Shown here: in pieces, positions 45,099 through 54,182 of the stretch
Position numbering within the stretch: position 1 is the stretch's first letter
How the letters are laid out: each line of letters starts with the position of its first letter
DNA from: Rhodanobacter sp. OK091
GTDB lineage: Bacteria > Pseudomonadota > Gammaproteobacteria > Xanthomonadales > Rhodanobacteraceae
Assembly (NCBI RefSeq): GCF_900142825.1
Contig: NZ_FRCH01000001.1
Span: forward strand, 1,364,001-1,428,000
Length of the DNA: 64,000 bases
Direction: 5' to 3'
Notes under the pieces: model-generated
What the model saw: the letters and a program-made list of their open reading frames with translations, nothing else
Databases searched by the model: none
Told to the model about the DNA's origin: nothing
Made by a program: the position numbers and the translations under genes

Positions 45099-46022
45099 AT
45101 GTCCCTCGACAACGCCACCCGCGAACGTATCGAAACCCTGCTCAAGGACCACCGCGTGGTGCTGTTCATGAAGGGCAACCGCCAGCAGCCGATGTGCGGC
45201 TTCTCCGCCGCGGCCACCAACACGCTCAATGAGTTGTTGCCCGATTACCACACGGTCAACGTGCTGGATGACCCGGAGATCCGCGAAGGCATCAAGGCCT
45301 ACGGCGAGTGGCCGACGATTCCGCAGCTTTATGTGGAAGGCGAGCTGGTCGGCGGCGCCGACATCATTCGTCAGATGTATGGCAGTGGCGAGCTGCATGC
45401 GCTGTTCGGCGTGAGCGCACCGGATCGCACGCCGCCGCAGATCACCATCACCGATGCGGCTGCCGAGGCGATCCGCCAGGGCACCGCGAACGCGCAGGGC
45501 GTGGCACTGCACCTTGAGATCGGCCCCGACCACAGCGCCGGCTTTCAGCTGGCCCCCGCCGGCGAACACGACATCGTGGCGCACGCGAACGGGCTGGAAG
45601 TGCACTTCGATCCGGCCAGCGCCCAGCGCGCCAAAGGCATCGTGATCGACTGGGTCTCCACCGTGCAGGGCGAAGGCCTCAGCCTGAAATTCCCCGGCGC
45701 GCAGGAGATCAAGCCGCTCAGCGTGCATGAGCTGAAAGCCTTGCTGGAAGCCGACCAGATCACCTTGATCGACGTACGCCCGGCCCACGGCCGCGCCCAA
45801 GCCGCGCCGCTGGCGCAGGCGCGGGTGCTGGAAGACGAAGGCTACGAAAGCCTCGCCAACTTGCCGAAAGACACCGCGCTGGCCTTCATCTGCCATCACG
45901 GCATTTCCAGCCGCGCCATGGCCGAACGATTTGCGGCACATGGTTTCAGCAACGTGCACAACGTCGAAGGCGGCATGGATGCATGGGCCGCGGAGATCGA
46001 CCCCAGCACGCCGCGTTACTGA
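45099..46022 (+). CDS. Grx4-type monothiol glutaredoxin fused to HesB-like and rhodanese domains
   Basis: This 307-residue protein has three modules. A monothiol glutaredoxin (1-107; CGFS at 33-36, glutathione site 'WPTIPQLYVEGELVGGAD') normally carries [2Fe-2S] clusters. A HesB/IscA-like fold follows (about 114-200), but the three Cys that bind cluster in A-type carriers are absent; the first position reads 'PDHSAGF' and no C-terminal CxC is present. The rhodanese-like domain (206-300) has an active-site Cys265 in 'FICHHGISSRAMAERF'. GGAG precedes the ATG at 45099. It probably serves Fe-S trafficking, with the rhodanese handling sulfur; this is inference from domains. Confidence 0.92.
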   Translation: MSLDNATRERIETLLKDHRVVLFMKGNRQQPMCGFSAAATNTLNELLPDYHTVNVLDDPEIREGIKAYGEWPTIPQLYVEGELVGGADIIRQMYGSGELHALFGVSAPDRTPPQITITDAAAEAIRQGTANAQGVALHLEIGPDHSAGFQLAPAGEHDIVAHANGLEVHFDPASAQRAKGIVIDWVSTVQGEGLSLKFPGAQEIKPLSVHELKALLEADQITLIDVRPAHGRAQAAPLAQARVLEDEGYESLANLPKDTALAFICHHGISSRAMAERFAAHGFSNVHNVEGGMDAWAAEIDPSTPRY

Positions 46023-46092
46023 TCTGGCGCACATGCATCGCGGACCAAAGGCTGCTGATCAAGGGAAGCTCTGATCAAACCTGCGGGAGGAG

Positions 46093-46129
46093 GCGGCCAT
46101 AGCGCGGCTCGATGCCACACGATGGCCGC
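46093..46129. other. Intergenic hairpin between convergent genes
   Basis: Eight-base inverted arms GCGGCCAT/ATGGCCGC are separated by 21 bases, between the convergent glutaredoxin-fusion and hydroxylase genes. There is no T-run, so a terminator role is uncertain. Confidence 0.4.
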
Positions 46130-46162
46130 TGAAAAGCTTCCGCGCTTTGCGTGCGGGCTCCG

Positions 46163-46852
46163 TTAGGTTTCCGCCCACATGCGCACCAGGTTCGCGCGGG
46201 ACTTGCTGATCAGGTCGAAAGCCGGGCTCTTGCCTTCGCGACTGAAAGTCAGACGCTTGGCGTTTTCCATATCCCACAATAACTCCCGTTTCGCAGGATC
46301 GCGTATCTGGCTTTGCACCCAGATGATCGCCGCATCGCGCACACCGCGGGTGACCGGTGTTACGTGATGCAACGTGTTGGCGGGATAGGCAATCGCGGCA
46401 CCCGCCTCAAGCTTGAATTGGCTGCTGATGCCGTTCATGAATACGGTCAATTCGCCGCCATCGTAGCTTCGCGGGTCGGAGAGAAAAATGGTGATGGCAA
46501 TATCGCTACGTACCGCATTGCTCATGCTTCCCATGACCGGCGTATCCACATGGGGACCGTATTCCATGCCTTGCCCATAGCGGTTGAACAATACCGACGT
46601 TGCCGCTGCCGGCAGCAACGCCGTCTGCAATTCCCCGCTACGCATGAAGGCTTCACGCACAATGCGTGCAATCTGCTCATATTCAGGCGCACCCGGCGTC
46701 ACTTGCAGATTCCGCTTCACCTCACGCGCGGACCAGCCAGCCGTGCCGGCTCCATCGATGAAAGAAGCACTCTCCAGTCTGGATTGGATGGCTGCCAGCT
46801 CATCGGGACCCAGAACGGCGGGGACACAGTAAATCAAGGCAGTAACCCTCAT
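46163..46852 (-). CDS. Fe(II)/2-oxoglutarate-dependent PKHD-type hydroxylase
   Basis: This 229-residue dioxygenase has H101 and D103 (in 'YGPHVDTPVM') and a distal His in 'LHHVTPVTRGVRD' with Arg169 in position to bind 2-oxoglutarate. The pattern matches PiuC/YbiX-type PKHD hydroxylases, often found with TonB receptors and iron regulation. The start is the ATG at 46852, since the open frame extends 63 codons upstream without similarity. It is divergent from the TPR-sulfotransferase gene across about 130 bases. A target protein or small molecule is unknown. Confidence 0.9.
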   Translation of the reverse strand: MRVTALIYCVPAVLGPDELAAIQSRLESASFIDGAGTAGWSAREVKRNLQVTPGAPEYEQIARIVREAFMRSGELQTALLPAAATSVLFNRYGQGMEYGPHVDTPVMGSMSNAVRSDIAITIFLSDPRSYDGGELTVFMNGISSQFKLEAGAAIAYPANTLHHVTPVTRGVRDAAIIWVQSQIRDPAKRELLWDMENAKRLTFSREGKSPAFDLISKSRANLVRMWAET

Positions 46853-46985
46853 GAAGTTGCATGACGCCGTCCATGGTAATCGCGCACCCCATGAAGCGGA
46901 ACGTTTGGCGCCATACAGCCATTCTTTACCGTCGAGAACATGCAAGACTGGGCGCCGGTTTCGAGCCATCTGCATCAGGTAATCC

Positions 46986-48548
46986 ATGTCGCCTCCCTCC
47001 CTCTCTCCCGCAGCGCGCCAGTGGCTGAGCGATGCCGGCAAGGCGTTATCCCAAGGGCGCGCGGACTTGGCGGAGCAACCCTTGAAACGCGTGCTGGCCG
47101 AGGCGCCCGGCTTTGCCAGCGCTCAGCTCATGTACGGCATAGCCTGTCAGATGCGTGGCGACAGCATCACCGCTGCCGAGTACATGCGCAAAGCAGCGCA
47201 GCAACGCCCTGATGACCCAAGCATCCTGACGACTCTAGGGGGTGCTCTTTATGATTCTGGCGCAACGGAAGAAGCGTTTGTCTGCTTGCGCCGAGCCACT
47301 GAACTGGCCCCGATGCAGGCATCAAACTGGTACAACCTTGGCAAAGCACTGAAATTGCACTGGCAACTGGACGAGGCTGCGGACGCTTTCCGACGCACAC
47401 TCGATCTGGACGAAAAGCACATCAATGCGCGCAATACGCTCGCCGACATTTTCACGATACGCGGCAACATCCCGGACGCGGTTGCCGAATACCGCAGAGT
47501 ACTGGCCTTGCAACCGGATCAAGCGCATGCCTGGCATGGACTGGCCAATCTGAAAACCGAGTCACTCACCCTGACGGATGCCAAGCAGATCCGTCACATC
47601 CTGCAAAACCAGCGGCCTGCGCCTGACGCACGCGTATTACTCGGCTTCAGCCTGTACAAAGCCTTGGAAGACCAACATGACTACGCCGGCGCTTTTCAGG
47701 CATTGCGCGAGGCCAATGCACTCAAACGCAAGTTGGTGCCATGGGATGCGGCGGCCGAGCATGCGCATGACGAGGACATCATCGAAGCCTTTCGTCACCC
47801 ATTGCCGGCTCCGCTCGACCCGACCCTCGGATCCGAGGCGATTTTCATCGCCAGTCTTCCCCGCTCCGGATCGACATTGGTTGAGCACATCCTTGCCTCG
47901 CATGCGTTGGTGGAAGGCGCCAATGAGATCAGGGACTTGTCGCAGGTTCTCGACGATGAATCGAAACAGCGCGGCAAAAACTTTCCGCACTGGGTGGCCG
48001 ACGCTACAGCGGAGGATTGGGCACGTTTAGGCAAGAACTATCTCGCCCGCACCGCCCGCTGGCGCATCAAGCGCCCTTATTTTACCGACAAGGGGCTGCA
48101 GAACTGGCAATGGGTCGGCGTCGTTCGCGCCATGCTGCCGGGCGCCAAAATCGTCAACTGCCATCGTGATCCGGTCGAGACCTGTTTTGCCTGCTACCGC
48201 CAGTTGTTCAGCGAAGGCATCCACTTCAGCTACGACCTGGACGACCTGGCCAGCTATTACAACGACTACCGGCGCCTAAGCCATTACTGGCAGGAACGTT
48301 ACCCGAGCCACGTGTTCGACCTTTCCTACGAGACGCTGGTACGGGAGCCCGAAACACAGATCCGGCAACTGCTTTCATTCTGCCAACTGCCCTTCGACAC
48401 CGCGTGCCTCTCGCCGCACCAGACGCAACGCGATGTACACAGCACGGCCAGTGCGGCACAAGTACGCCAACCCATTCGAGGCGATACGGCACGCAGTCCG
48501 CGCTATCGGGATTTCCTGCAACCGCTGATCCAACGTCTCGATCACTGA
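46986..48548 (+). CDS. TPR-containing sulfotransferase
   Basis: This 520-residue protein has an N-terminal array of about five tetratricopeptide repeats (10-230; for example 'ASNWYNLGKALKLHWQLDEA') and a C-terminal sulfotransferase domain. The PAPS 5'-phosphosulfate loop is 'FIASLPRSGSTLVEHIL' (near 290) and the 3'-phosphate site contains 'NCHRDPVETCFACYRQLF'. Such proteins transfer sulfate to unknown acceptors, and the TPR part likely binds a protein partner. It is divergent from the hydroxylase and convergent with the TonB receptor, with a strong terminator after it. Base use looks slightly AT-richer than in the flanking genes. Confidence 0.92.
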   Translation: MSPPSLSPAARQWLSDAGKALSQGRADLAEQPLKRVLAEAPGFASAQLMYGIACQMRGDSITAAEYMRKAAQQRPDDPSILTTLGGALYDSGATEEAFVCLRRATELAPMQASNWYNLGKALKLHWQLDEAADAFRRTLDLDEKHINARNTLADIFTIRGNIPDAVAEYRRVLALQPDQAHAWHGLANLKTESLTLTDAKQIRHILQNQRPAPDARVLLGFSLYKALEDQHDYAGAFQALREANALKRKLVPWDAAAEHAHDEDIIEAFRHPLPAPLDPTLGSEAIFIASLPRSGSTLVEHILASHALVEGANEIRDLSQVLDDESKQRGKNFPHWVADATAEDWARLGKNYLARTARWRIKRPYFTDKGLQNWQWVGVVRAMLPGAKIVNCHRDPVETCFACYRQLFSEGIHFSYDLDDLASYYNDYRRLSHYWQERYPSHVFDLSYETLVREPETQIRQLLSFCQLPFDTACLSPHQTQRDVHSTASAAQVRQPIRGDTARSPRYRDFLQPLIQRLDH

Positions 48549-48550
48549 AA

Positions 48551-48586
48551 CGAAAAAGGCCGCCGGATAACCGGCGGCCTTTTTCG
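48551..48586. terminator. Bidirectional intrinsic terminator
   Basis: A 16-bp perfect inverted repeat (CGAAAAAGGCCGCCGG and its mirror) with loop ATAA has A and T runs on the two sides. It lies between the convergent sulfotransferase and TonB-receptor genes and fits both. Confidence 0.95.
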
Positions 48587-48640
48587 TTGCTCCCGTTACC
48601 GGCACCATGGCTGGCACCGGTGAACTGCCAACGGGGATTA

Positions 48641-51600
48641 TTACCACTCGTACTTCGCGGTGAAGTCAAAGTAGCGCGGCGGTTCCGTCGCAACCGCGGT
48701 CTTGTAGATCGGATTGTAGTAAGACGTTGAACCCTGATACTCGACGTAACCGTTGGCGATGCCCGCGTAATTCAACGCATTCTGCTCGTTGAGCACGTTG
48801 TGCACTTCCGCCTGGAGGGTGAGGTGCTTGTTCGCCCATTCCGGCACGTACGTCACGCTCAGGTTGAGCATGTGGGTCCACGGCGTGTGACCACTGGCCC
48901 CCGGAGGAGAGCCTTTGCCGCCATGAGCCACAGGCGAGGTCACGGGCAGGCCCGTCGTGGGATCTATGACAGTGACAGTGACCGTCGAGTTACCGCTCGG
49001 CACACCACCGCAGAAGTGCTGATAAGCACCGCCATACAGATCCGGATCAATCGTGTCGCCATAGCCGCTCAAGCAGATATTCGGCGCACCCGACTGCATG
49101 ATGAAGGTGCCACTGACCATCCACTCCGGCGTAATGGCATACGAGCCGAAGGCCTTGATGGTGTGGCGATGGCTATTGGCCTGCTCACCGTTGGCGAATG
49201 CCATGATGTCGGGGAAGTCCCACGCCGCCGTGGTCGAACCGGACTCACCGCCACTCTTCTGGTTCGTGATCTGCCCCGTACCGGTGTTGGTCGGACCTTC
49301 GCTGCTGCCGTACGACCTGGAGAACAGGTAGTCGACTTTGCCGTACCACTTGCCGTCCCAGCTGTGTTCCAGATAGCTATCCAGGGCGTAGTACTTGCGC
49401 GATGCCTTCGGGAACGTACTGAGGAAATTTGTAAAAACCCCCGTGCCGGTGTTCGGATTCCACGTGGCCAAACCGCAGGGTTGCGGGATGTAGTTGGTCT
49501 TGCCCGGATTGACCAAGGCCCCAACGATGGTGCCACACGCTACGAGGTCGGTGTCATCGATGAGGTTGCCTGCCTTCTCATAGGTCGCCTGCATGCCGAA
49601 TACCAAACCGGTAGAGCCGAGCATCTTCTGGAAGCCCAGCACGTATTCGTCCTGATACGAAGCCTTGAGGTTGGTCGAGGCATAATCCTTGGGATTGCCG
49701 ATAACGCCATTCTCGCCATCCGGCGAGTAGTAGCCTGGCTTCGTCACACCCGGAGCCAGGACCACGGGAAGCGGGGTCAGCCCCGTCGGAACACCATTCG
49801 CACTGATGCCTGTGTAGGTGTAGGTGACTTCACCGTTCACCGTACCAAACGCCGAGTTACGTGCGGCCAAGCCCGCCGGCAACGCCAGGTAATAACGCCC
49901 TGCGTTACCGAAGACCTTCAACGTGCTGTCGCCCGACACGTCCCAACTGAAGCCCAGGCGCGGCGCCCATTGCGGTTTGGTTTCCCGCACGTAGGCAATG
50001 CCGTCGGGGCCGAGGTTGGTGAACTGGTCGTTGCGCAGACCAAGGTCAAGCAGCAGGTTAGGCGTGACCTGCCAGCGGTCTTCCACATACTGTGCCTTTT
50101 GGCGGACAGCCAGCGAGATGTCCGAACCAAACAGACTCTCCGTGACGTAATTGCCGCTAACAGGAGGATTGACGTAAGGCGCGGTGGAGGCGTAAGGCGG
50201 CAAGCCGTTAAAATAATTATATGAACCGCCACCAAGGGTCGTTATACCGTCGTGATCGTCGCGGTACTGCAGGTTGTCGATACCGAACTTGATGTCGTGG
50301 TCGGCCGTGATCTTCCAATCAAGGTCGACGCGCAGGTTGGCGGTCTTGGTTTTGTGATCCGGGTTGCCAATGGTTGTATCAACCAGGTTCGGAATGACAA
50401 CGCCCGGCGGCTGAGTCGCCCCCGTGCCAAAGGACACAGGTGCCGCATTCCCACCGCCAGCCAGGCTGGCGTAATACTGCCCCGTCATCAGGCCGTACGA
50501 CATTTCGAGCGTAAGGGAGTCGGTGATGTACGAGGTGTACTTGAGGATGCCAACGTCAAAGGTGTTCTTGGTCGTCACGCCAGGACCGTAATAGGAGGCT
50601 ACTTTCTGGTTCGTGTAGTCGTAGTTGTAGAAGTTGCTGGTGGTGTCCTGGTCCTTGGTTTGGACGCCCGTGAACTCCAACACGTTGCTGTCGTTGATGT
50701 TCCAGTCCAGCTTGCCATACACCTTGGGCTTGTTTTGAGCCGTCGACTTCCAGTAACCCGACGGCGACGTCACGCCATTGTTCCCTATGCCGTACTGGTT
50801 GCTATCTTTCTGCCATTCGGCAGTCAAGAAGAAGAACAGCTTGTCCTTGATCAGCGGACCGCTTAGGTAGGCGCCGTACACCGTTTCCCAGTCGCTATTC
50901 TGCTTCTTGCCTGTCTGGATATGGCCGTAGCCGGGAGCATAGGCTGTGGTGCCCTGGCTAGGGGCCAGATAAGGCTGAGGAATGCCATTTTCTCCTGGCC
51001 CAAGACCATTGTCCAAAGCACCGACCGGCGTCCGCGGATTGCTGTAATAAACGTTGTCGTAGTTGCTTTCGGCAAAGGCCGGTCGGTAGGACACGTACGC
51101 ACCGGCATGGAACTCGTTGCTGCCGCGCTGGCCGATCTGACTGATCACGCCGCCGGTCGAACGACCGTATTCAGGACCATAACCGGAGGTGATGGTCTGC
51201 TGCTCGGCAATGGCGAAGTACGGCAGCGCAATGCCGCCCGAGCCACCGATCGGATCGGTGGTGTTGAAACCGTTGAGGTAATAGGCGTTTTCGACGACGC
51301 TGTTGCCGCCCATGGAAACCAGCGGCGTACCGGTCGGTCCCTGACCGAGGTTGGAGGCACCCGAGTTCACGCCAGGAGCCAGCAGCGCAATCGCTTCAGC
51401 GCTGTGAGCCAGCGGCAGAGTCTTCAATTGCTGCGCGGTGATCACCGAAGTCTGGCGGGTGGAGGACACGTCGATCGCAGGCAGCGCGTTGGCCGTGACC
51501 GTGACGCCGGAGAGGCTCTGCACGTTCTTGCTGGCCTCGGCAGCGGCAAACGCCACCGCCGTGCCGCCGGCCACGGTCACCTGCACATGCTCGTGCGTAG

Positions 51601-51889
51601 CCACCACGCTGCCGTTCTGCACCAGTGACACGGTGTAGTCGCCCACCGGCAACTTGTTGGCGCTATAGCGGCCATCGCTGCCGACCGCTACTTCGCGGGT
51701 CAGGCCAGTCTGGCTGCTAACGACGCGAACCGTCTCGCCAGACGACACCGGCGCAGTACCAAACACGGAACCGGTGGTGGCCTGAGCCAATACCTGTCCA
51801 GACACACCGAATCCCATCGCGACTGCAACGGCCAGCGCGCTATGACGTAAGTACGCTTTTTTAACATGCGTCAACTTTTTGCTGTTCAT
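48641..51889 (-). CDS. Oar-like TonB-dependent receptor with carboxypeptidase-like N-terminal domain
   Basis: This 1082-residue outer-membrane protein has a signal peptide (residues 1-36, ending 'GQVLAQA') and a beta-sandwich carboxypeptidase-regulatory-like domain (about 38-130). A plug domain (about 135-260, 'VITAQQLKTLPLAHSAEAIA') and a large beta-barrel ending in an aromatic residue ('FDFTAKYEW') follow. Receptors of this Oar class take up unknown large ligands. It faces the TPR-sulfotransferase gene across a bidirectional terminator. Its upstream region is long and AT-rich with an inverted repeat. Confidence 0.95.
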   Translation of the reverse strand: MNSKKLTHVKKAYLRHSALAVAVAMGFGVSGQVLAQATTGSVFGTAPVSSGETVRVVSSQTGLTREVAVGSDGRYSANKLPVGDYTVSLVQNGSVVATHEHVQVTVAGGTAVAFAAAEASKNVQSLSGVTVTANALPAIDVSSTRQTSVITAQQLKTLPLAHSAEAIALLAPGVNSGASNLGQGPTGTPLVSMGGNSVVENAYYLNGFNTTDPIGGSGGIALPYFAIAEQQTITSGYGPEYGRSTGGVISQIGQRGSNEFHAGAYVSYRPAFAESNYDNVYYSNPRTPVGALDNGLGPGENGIPQPYLAPSQGTTAYAPGYGHIQTGKKQNSDWETVYGAYLSGPLIKDKLFFFLTAEWQKDSNQYGIGNNGVTSPSGYWKSTAQNKPKVYGKLDWNINDSNVLEFTGVQTKDQDTTSNFYNYDYTNQKVASYYGPGVTTKNTFDVGILKYTSYITDSLTLEMSYGLMTGQYYASLAGGGNAAPVSFGTGATQPPGVVIPNLVDTTIGNPDHKTKTANLRVDLDWKITADHDIKFGIDNLQYRDDHDGITTLGGGSYNYFNGLPPYASTAPYVNPPVSGNYVTESLFGSDISLAVRQKAQYVEDRWQVTPNLLLDLGLRNDQFTNLGPDGIAYVRETKPQWAPRLGFSWDVSGDSTLKVFGNAGRYYLALPAGLAARNSAFGTVNGEVTYTYTGISANGVPTGLTPLPVVLAPGVTKPGYYSPDGENGVIGNPKDYASTNLKASYQDEYVLGFQKMLGSTGLVFGMQATYEKAGNLIDDTDLVACGTIVGALVNPGKTNYIPQPCGLATWNPNTGTGVFTNFLSTFPKASRKYYALDSYLEHSWDGKWYGKVDYLFSRSYGSSEGPTNTGTGQITNQKSGGESGSTTAAWDFPDIMAFANGEQANSHRHTIKAFGSYAITPEWMVSGTFIMQSGAPNICLSGYGDTIDPDLYGGAYQHFCGGVPSGNSTVTVTVIDPTTGLPVTSPVAHGGKGSPPGASGHTPWTHMLNLSVTYVPEWANKHLTLQAEVHNVLNEQNALNYAGIANGYVEYQGSTSYYNPIYKTAVATEPPRYFDFTAKYEW

Positions 51890-52354
51890 TAGATTAGGTT
51901 CCCCAACGGTCCGAACTTCGGAAAGAATTGAATAAATAACCGCACCCCGATACGGCTTGTAACTGATGCAGCCAATCCAAATTGGCTGTCCGCTAGAAAA
52001 CGCGCTTTCATAAACGTGTTAGCAATTTGTTCAGCAGGGACACTAAGAGTTTCGATAACAAAAAGTCAACAGCACCATACTGCGAAATAAACGCACGTTA
52101 TTACGTATGACAAGGTGTTTAGAATTAATCGAAATATGTTGCGTCAGCTATGCCTTGAAACCTGTTTTTTCATCGTATGCAAGGCAATGAGTATTCAATT
52201 ACCAGCGCATTTTCTTGCAGAGACAAGCGTGCCGACATGGCCTGCCTCGCTGCTTTCGCGGCAGACGCGCAGACGCTTACGCTGAAGGCTAAGGTTATAC
52301 CGTCGTGTCGCGAGAAGATTCGAGTCGAATGGCATCGCTCCGACATCCCGCTGT
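51890..52354 (-). promoter_or_regulatory. AT-rich upstream region of the TonB receptor
   Basis: These 465 bases lie between the receptor gene and the secreted ChaN-like gene, both on the minus strand. They are clearly AT-richer than their surroundings and hold no recognisable gene. An inverted repeat CAGCCAAT-CCAA-ATTGGCTG lies at 51969-51988, about 80 bases before the receptor start, and a smaller ACGT-TATT-ACGT dyad lies at 52095-52106. These may be operator sites. Short open frames (for example 52177-52377) lack support. Confidence 0.5.
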
Positions 52355-53701
52355 TCAAGGTCCGTTTATCTGTATGACTTGCTCGGACAGGGTTTTGCCG
52401 ACGGTATTCCACGCGCGCAATCGGTAGCGGCCTGGGCGCAGGTAGAGCTTGCTGCTGGAATACGGCTCAGTGAATGCATAGCAGTCCGCCGCTATGGCGT
52501 CATCTGACTCCCCGATGTAGCGGGCGCTTATCACGCAGGGAACCTGTGTCCTGCAAAGATTGGTATCAATGGGAAATGGCTGGCGTTGCCCACCCAAGGG
52601 CAGCCACTTTGGGCGTTGCAGATTATTGAGCGCGATCAGCGAATTCACGACGAGACGCGTCGGGGCGTGGACGTAGTCTGAAAACGTGCCTCTTACGCTA
52701 TCGCCGAAAGTTTTCACATCGAGCGCGATCGGCAGGAGCACATCGAGGTCATAGAGCTTCGGCAACGCACTCCATGGCTTGCCGGTGATGCGGTTGACCA
52801 ACACCTCGGCTGACTGCGCAGGAAACCGGTGCATCAGCACATGATAGTCATCGGGCGTATCCGGGCCGGATTCAAGGAACTCGGTCTGGTCGATCGACAG
52901 CGGGTCGAAGCCCGTCAACTTTGCCAGCTTCATCGCCATTGGCTCGATGTCGTTGAGACGCCCGCTGGCCTTGTCGATGTGCGCATAGCCGGTATGCACG
53001 AACAGACGCGCGTGGGGGTCGCTGGCAAACACTTTCCGGAACAGGGTCTCGGCCTGCGCGGCATCGCGTGCTTGCGGGTCGAGGATGGCATTGTCGTAGG
53101 GCACGAGAATGAAGCCCAACCGTATCGCTTCGCGTACGATCTCGCCGTAAACGGGCTCTTGCAGGTATTCGGAACCGCTGGTCTGGACCGGGTAGCCCCG
53201 ACGCATCAGCCCGGGATCGTTCCCGCCCAATGCCTCGGCCGCAAAGTAGGTGAATCCAAGCGCCCGCAAGCGCGGCAGCAGAGCCAGAGTGAGCTCGCGC
53301 GTATGTGCGTTGTGGTGAGCCTCGTTGATCATCACGATACGACGATCGGCGGCGAGTTCCGTGATGACATCGACCGCGGAGGCAGCTTTCCATTCATCGT
53401 GATCGGGCAGAACCAGACCAGGCGGCGGCTCGCTCCTGAGCGGAAAACCCAACACGGCCTGGTTGTACAGCCCCAGTTCGTTCAACGAGAACGACCGGAA
53501 CTGTCCGGCCACCACCTGATCCGACGCGGGAAGATGCGGCACGGCCCGCACGAGATACTGGTAACGGGCGAGCTGGTTGGGCTGTCGCCGCATCGCCTGG
53601 AACAAGTCGAGCTCGGGCTGATCGTACGATTGCGCAATCGCTCCTGTCGAAATCAGTAATGCCAATAGACATACAGGCAAGCTGAAAAATCTTTTCGCCA
53701 T
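52355..53701 (-). CDS. Secreted ChaN/EreA-like superfamily protein
   Basis: This 448-residue protein has a signal peptide (residues 1-23). A region with 'MINEAHHNAHTRELTLALLP' and 'GFTYFAAEALGG' resembles the ChaN/EreA-like superfamily. ChaN is an iron-regulated heme-binding lipoprotein; EreA hydrolyses macrolides. His and Glu positions of the shared motif (ExxH-type) are present. The C-terminal 100 residues are Cys-containing and unassigned. The frame's upstream 13 codons are not used because the signal starts at the ATG at 53701. It is upstream of the TonB receptor, on the same strand. Confidence 0.75.
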   Translation of the reverse strand: MAKRFFSLPVCLLALLISTGAIAQSYDQPELDLFQAMRRQPNQLARYQYLVRAVPHLPASDQVVAGQFRSFSLNELGLYNQAVLGFPLRSEPPPGLVLPDHDEWKAASAVDVITELAADRRIVMINEAHHNAHTRELTLALLPRLRALGFTYFAAEALGGNDPGLMRRGYPVQTSGSEYLQEPVYGEIVREAIRLGFILVPYDNAILDPQARDAAQAETLFRKVFASDPHARLFVHTGYAHIDKASGRLNDIEPMAMKLAKLTGFDPLSIDQTEFLESGPDTPDDYHVLMHRFPAQSAEVLVNRITGKPWSALPKLYDLDVLLPIALDVKTFGDSVRGTFSDYVHAPTRLVVNSLIALNNLQRPKWLPLGGQRQPFPIDTNLCRTQVPCVISARYIGESDDAIAADCYAFTEPYSSSKLYLRPGRYRLRAWNTVGKTLSEQVIQINGP

Positions 53702-54182
53702 GGCTATCGACCGATAAAGACCAATGGCCAAAGCGTGCACGCGAAATACCCTCTCGACAAGTAACCACGTGGCGGGCGCCTAACCATTGTGGAAATTCGA
53801 ATTGCCCACGTGTATGGCCGACCGGACATTTCCCGTATCGGCCAATGGCAAAGCGGGTCATCCATTGACCTTCTTGTGGCCATCAACGCAGATTTCCGCT
53901 TCGCGGGAATCGCCCGAATCAGATTTTTTCGGCATGCCTTTTATGTATGCAGCATCTTTTATTACGGCCACATCAAATGACTTCACGTGCAGGTCTTGAC
54001 GAACGACCCGCACAGCCCAGGCACCGCTCATCGCTGCATCAAGCCGCGCGCCTGGCGCACCATGGCTATCCGTTCGGCAACAGCTGCCTTTAACAGCAAG
54101 GTTCGATCATTCCTCTGGTGCCATAGCGGCTGCATCGGGATGCACACAGCCGCCTTCCTACCCGCGAAAGATCGGCCTCACG
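53702..54182. other. 481-base intergenic region without a supported gene
   Basis: Two short overlapping open frames (for example 53789-53980 and 53987-54253) exist, but their translations match nothing I recognise. A near-duplicate of about 13 bases, caatggccaaagcg and caatggcaaagcg, occurs at about 53722 and about 53843. I see no RNA gene, hairpin or mobile element end. Confidence 0.5.

Noticed and set aside
46853-46985. N-terminal extension of the hydroxylase across the divergent gap
   Set aside because: The extra 63 codons lie in the promoter region shared with the sulfotransferase gene and have no hydroxylase similarity.
52177-52377. 66-codon frame upstream of the TonB receptor
   Set aside because: It has no ribosome-binding site or motif and overlaps the end of the ChaN-like gene.
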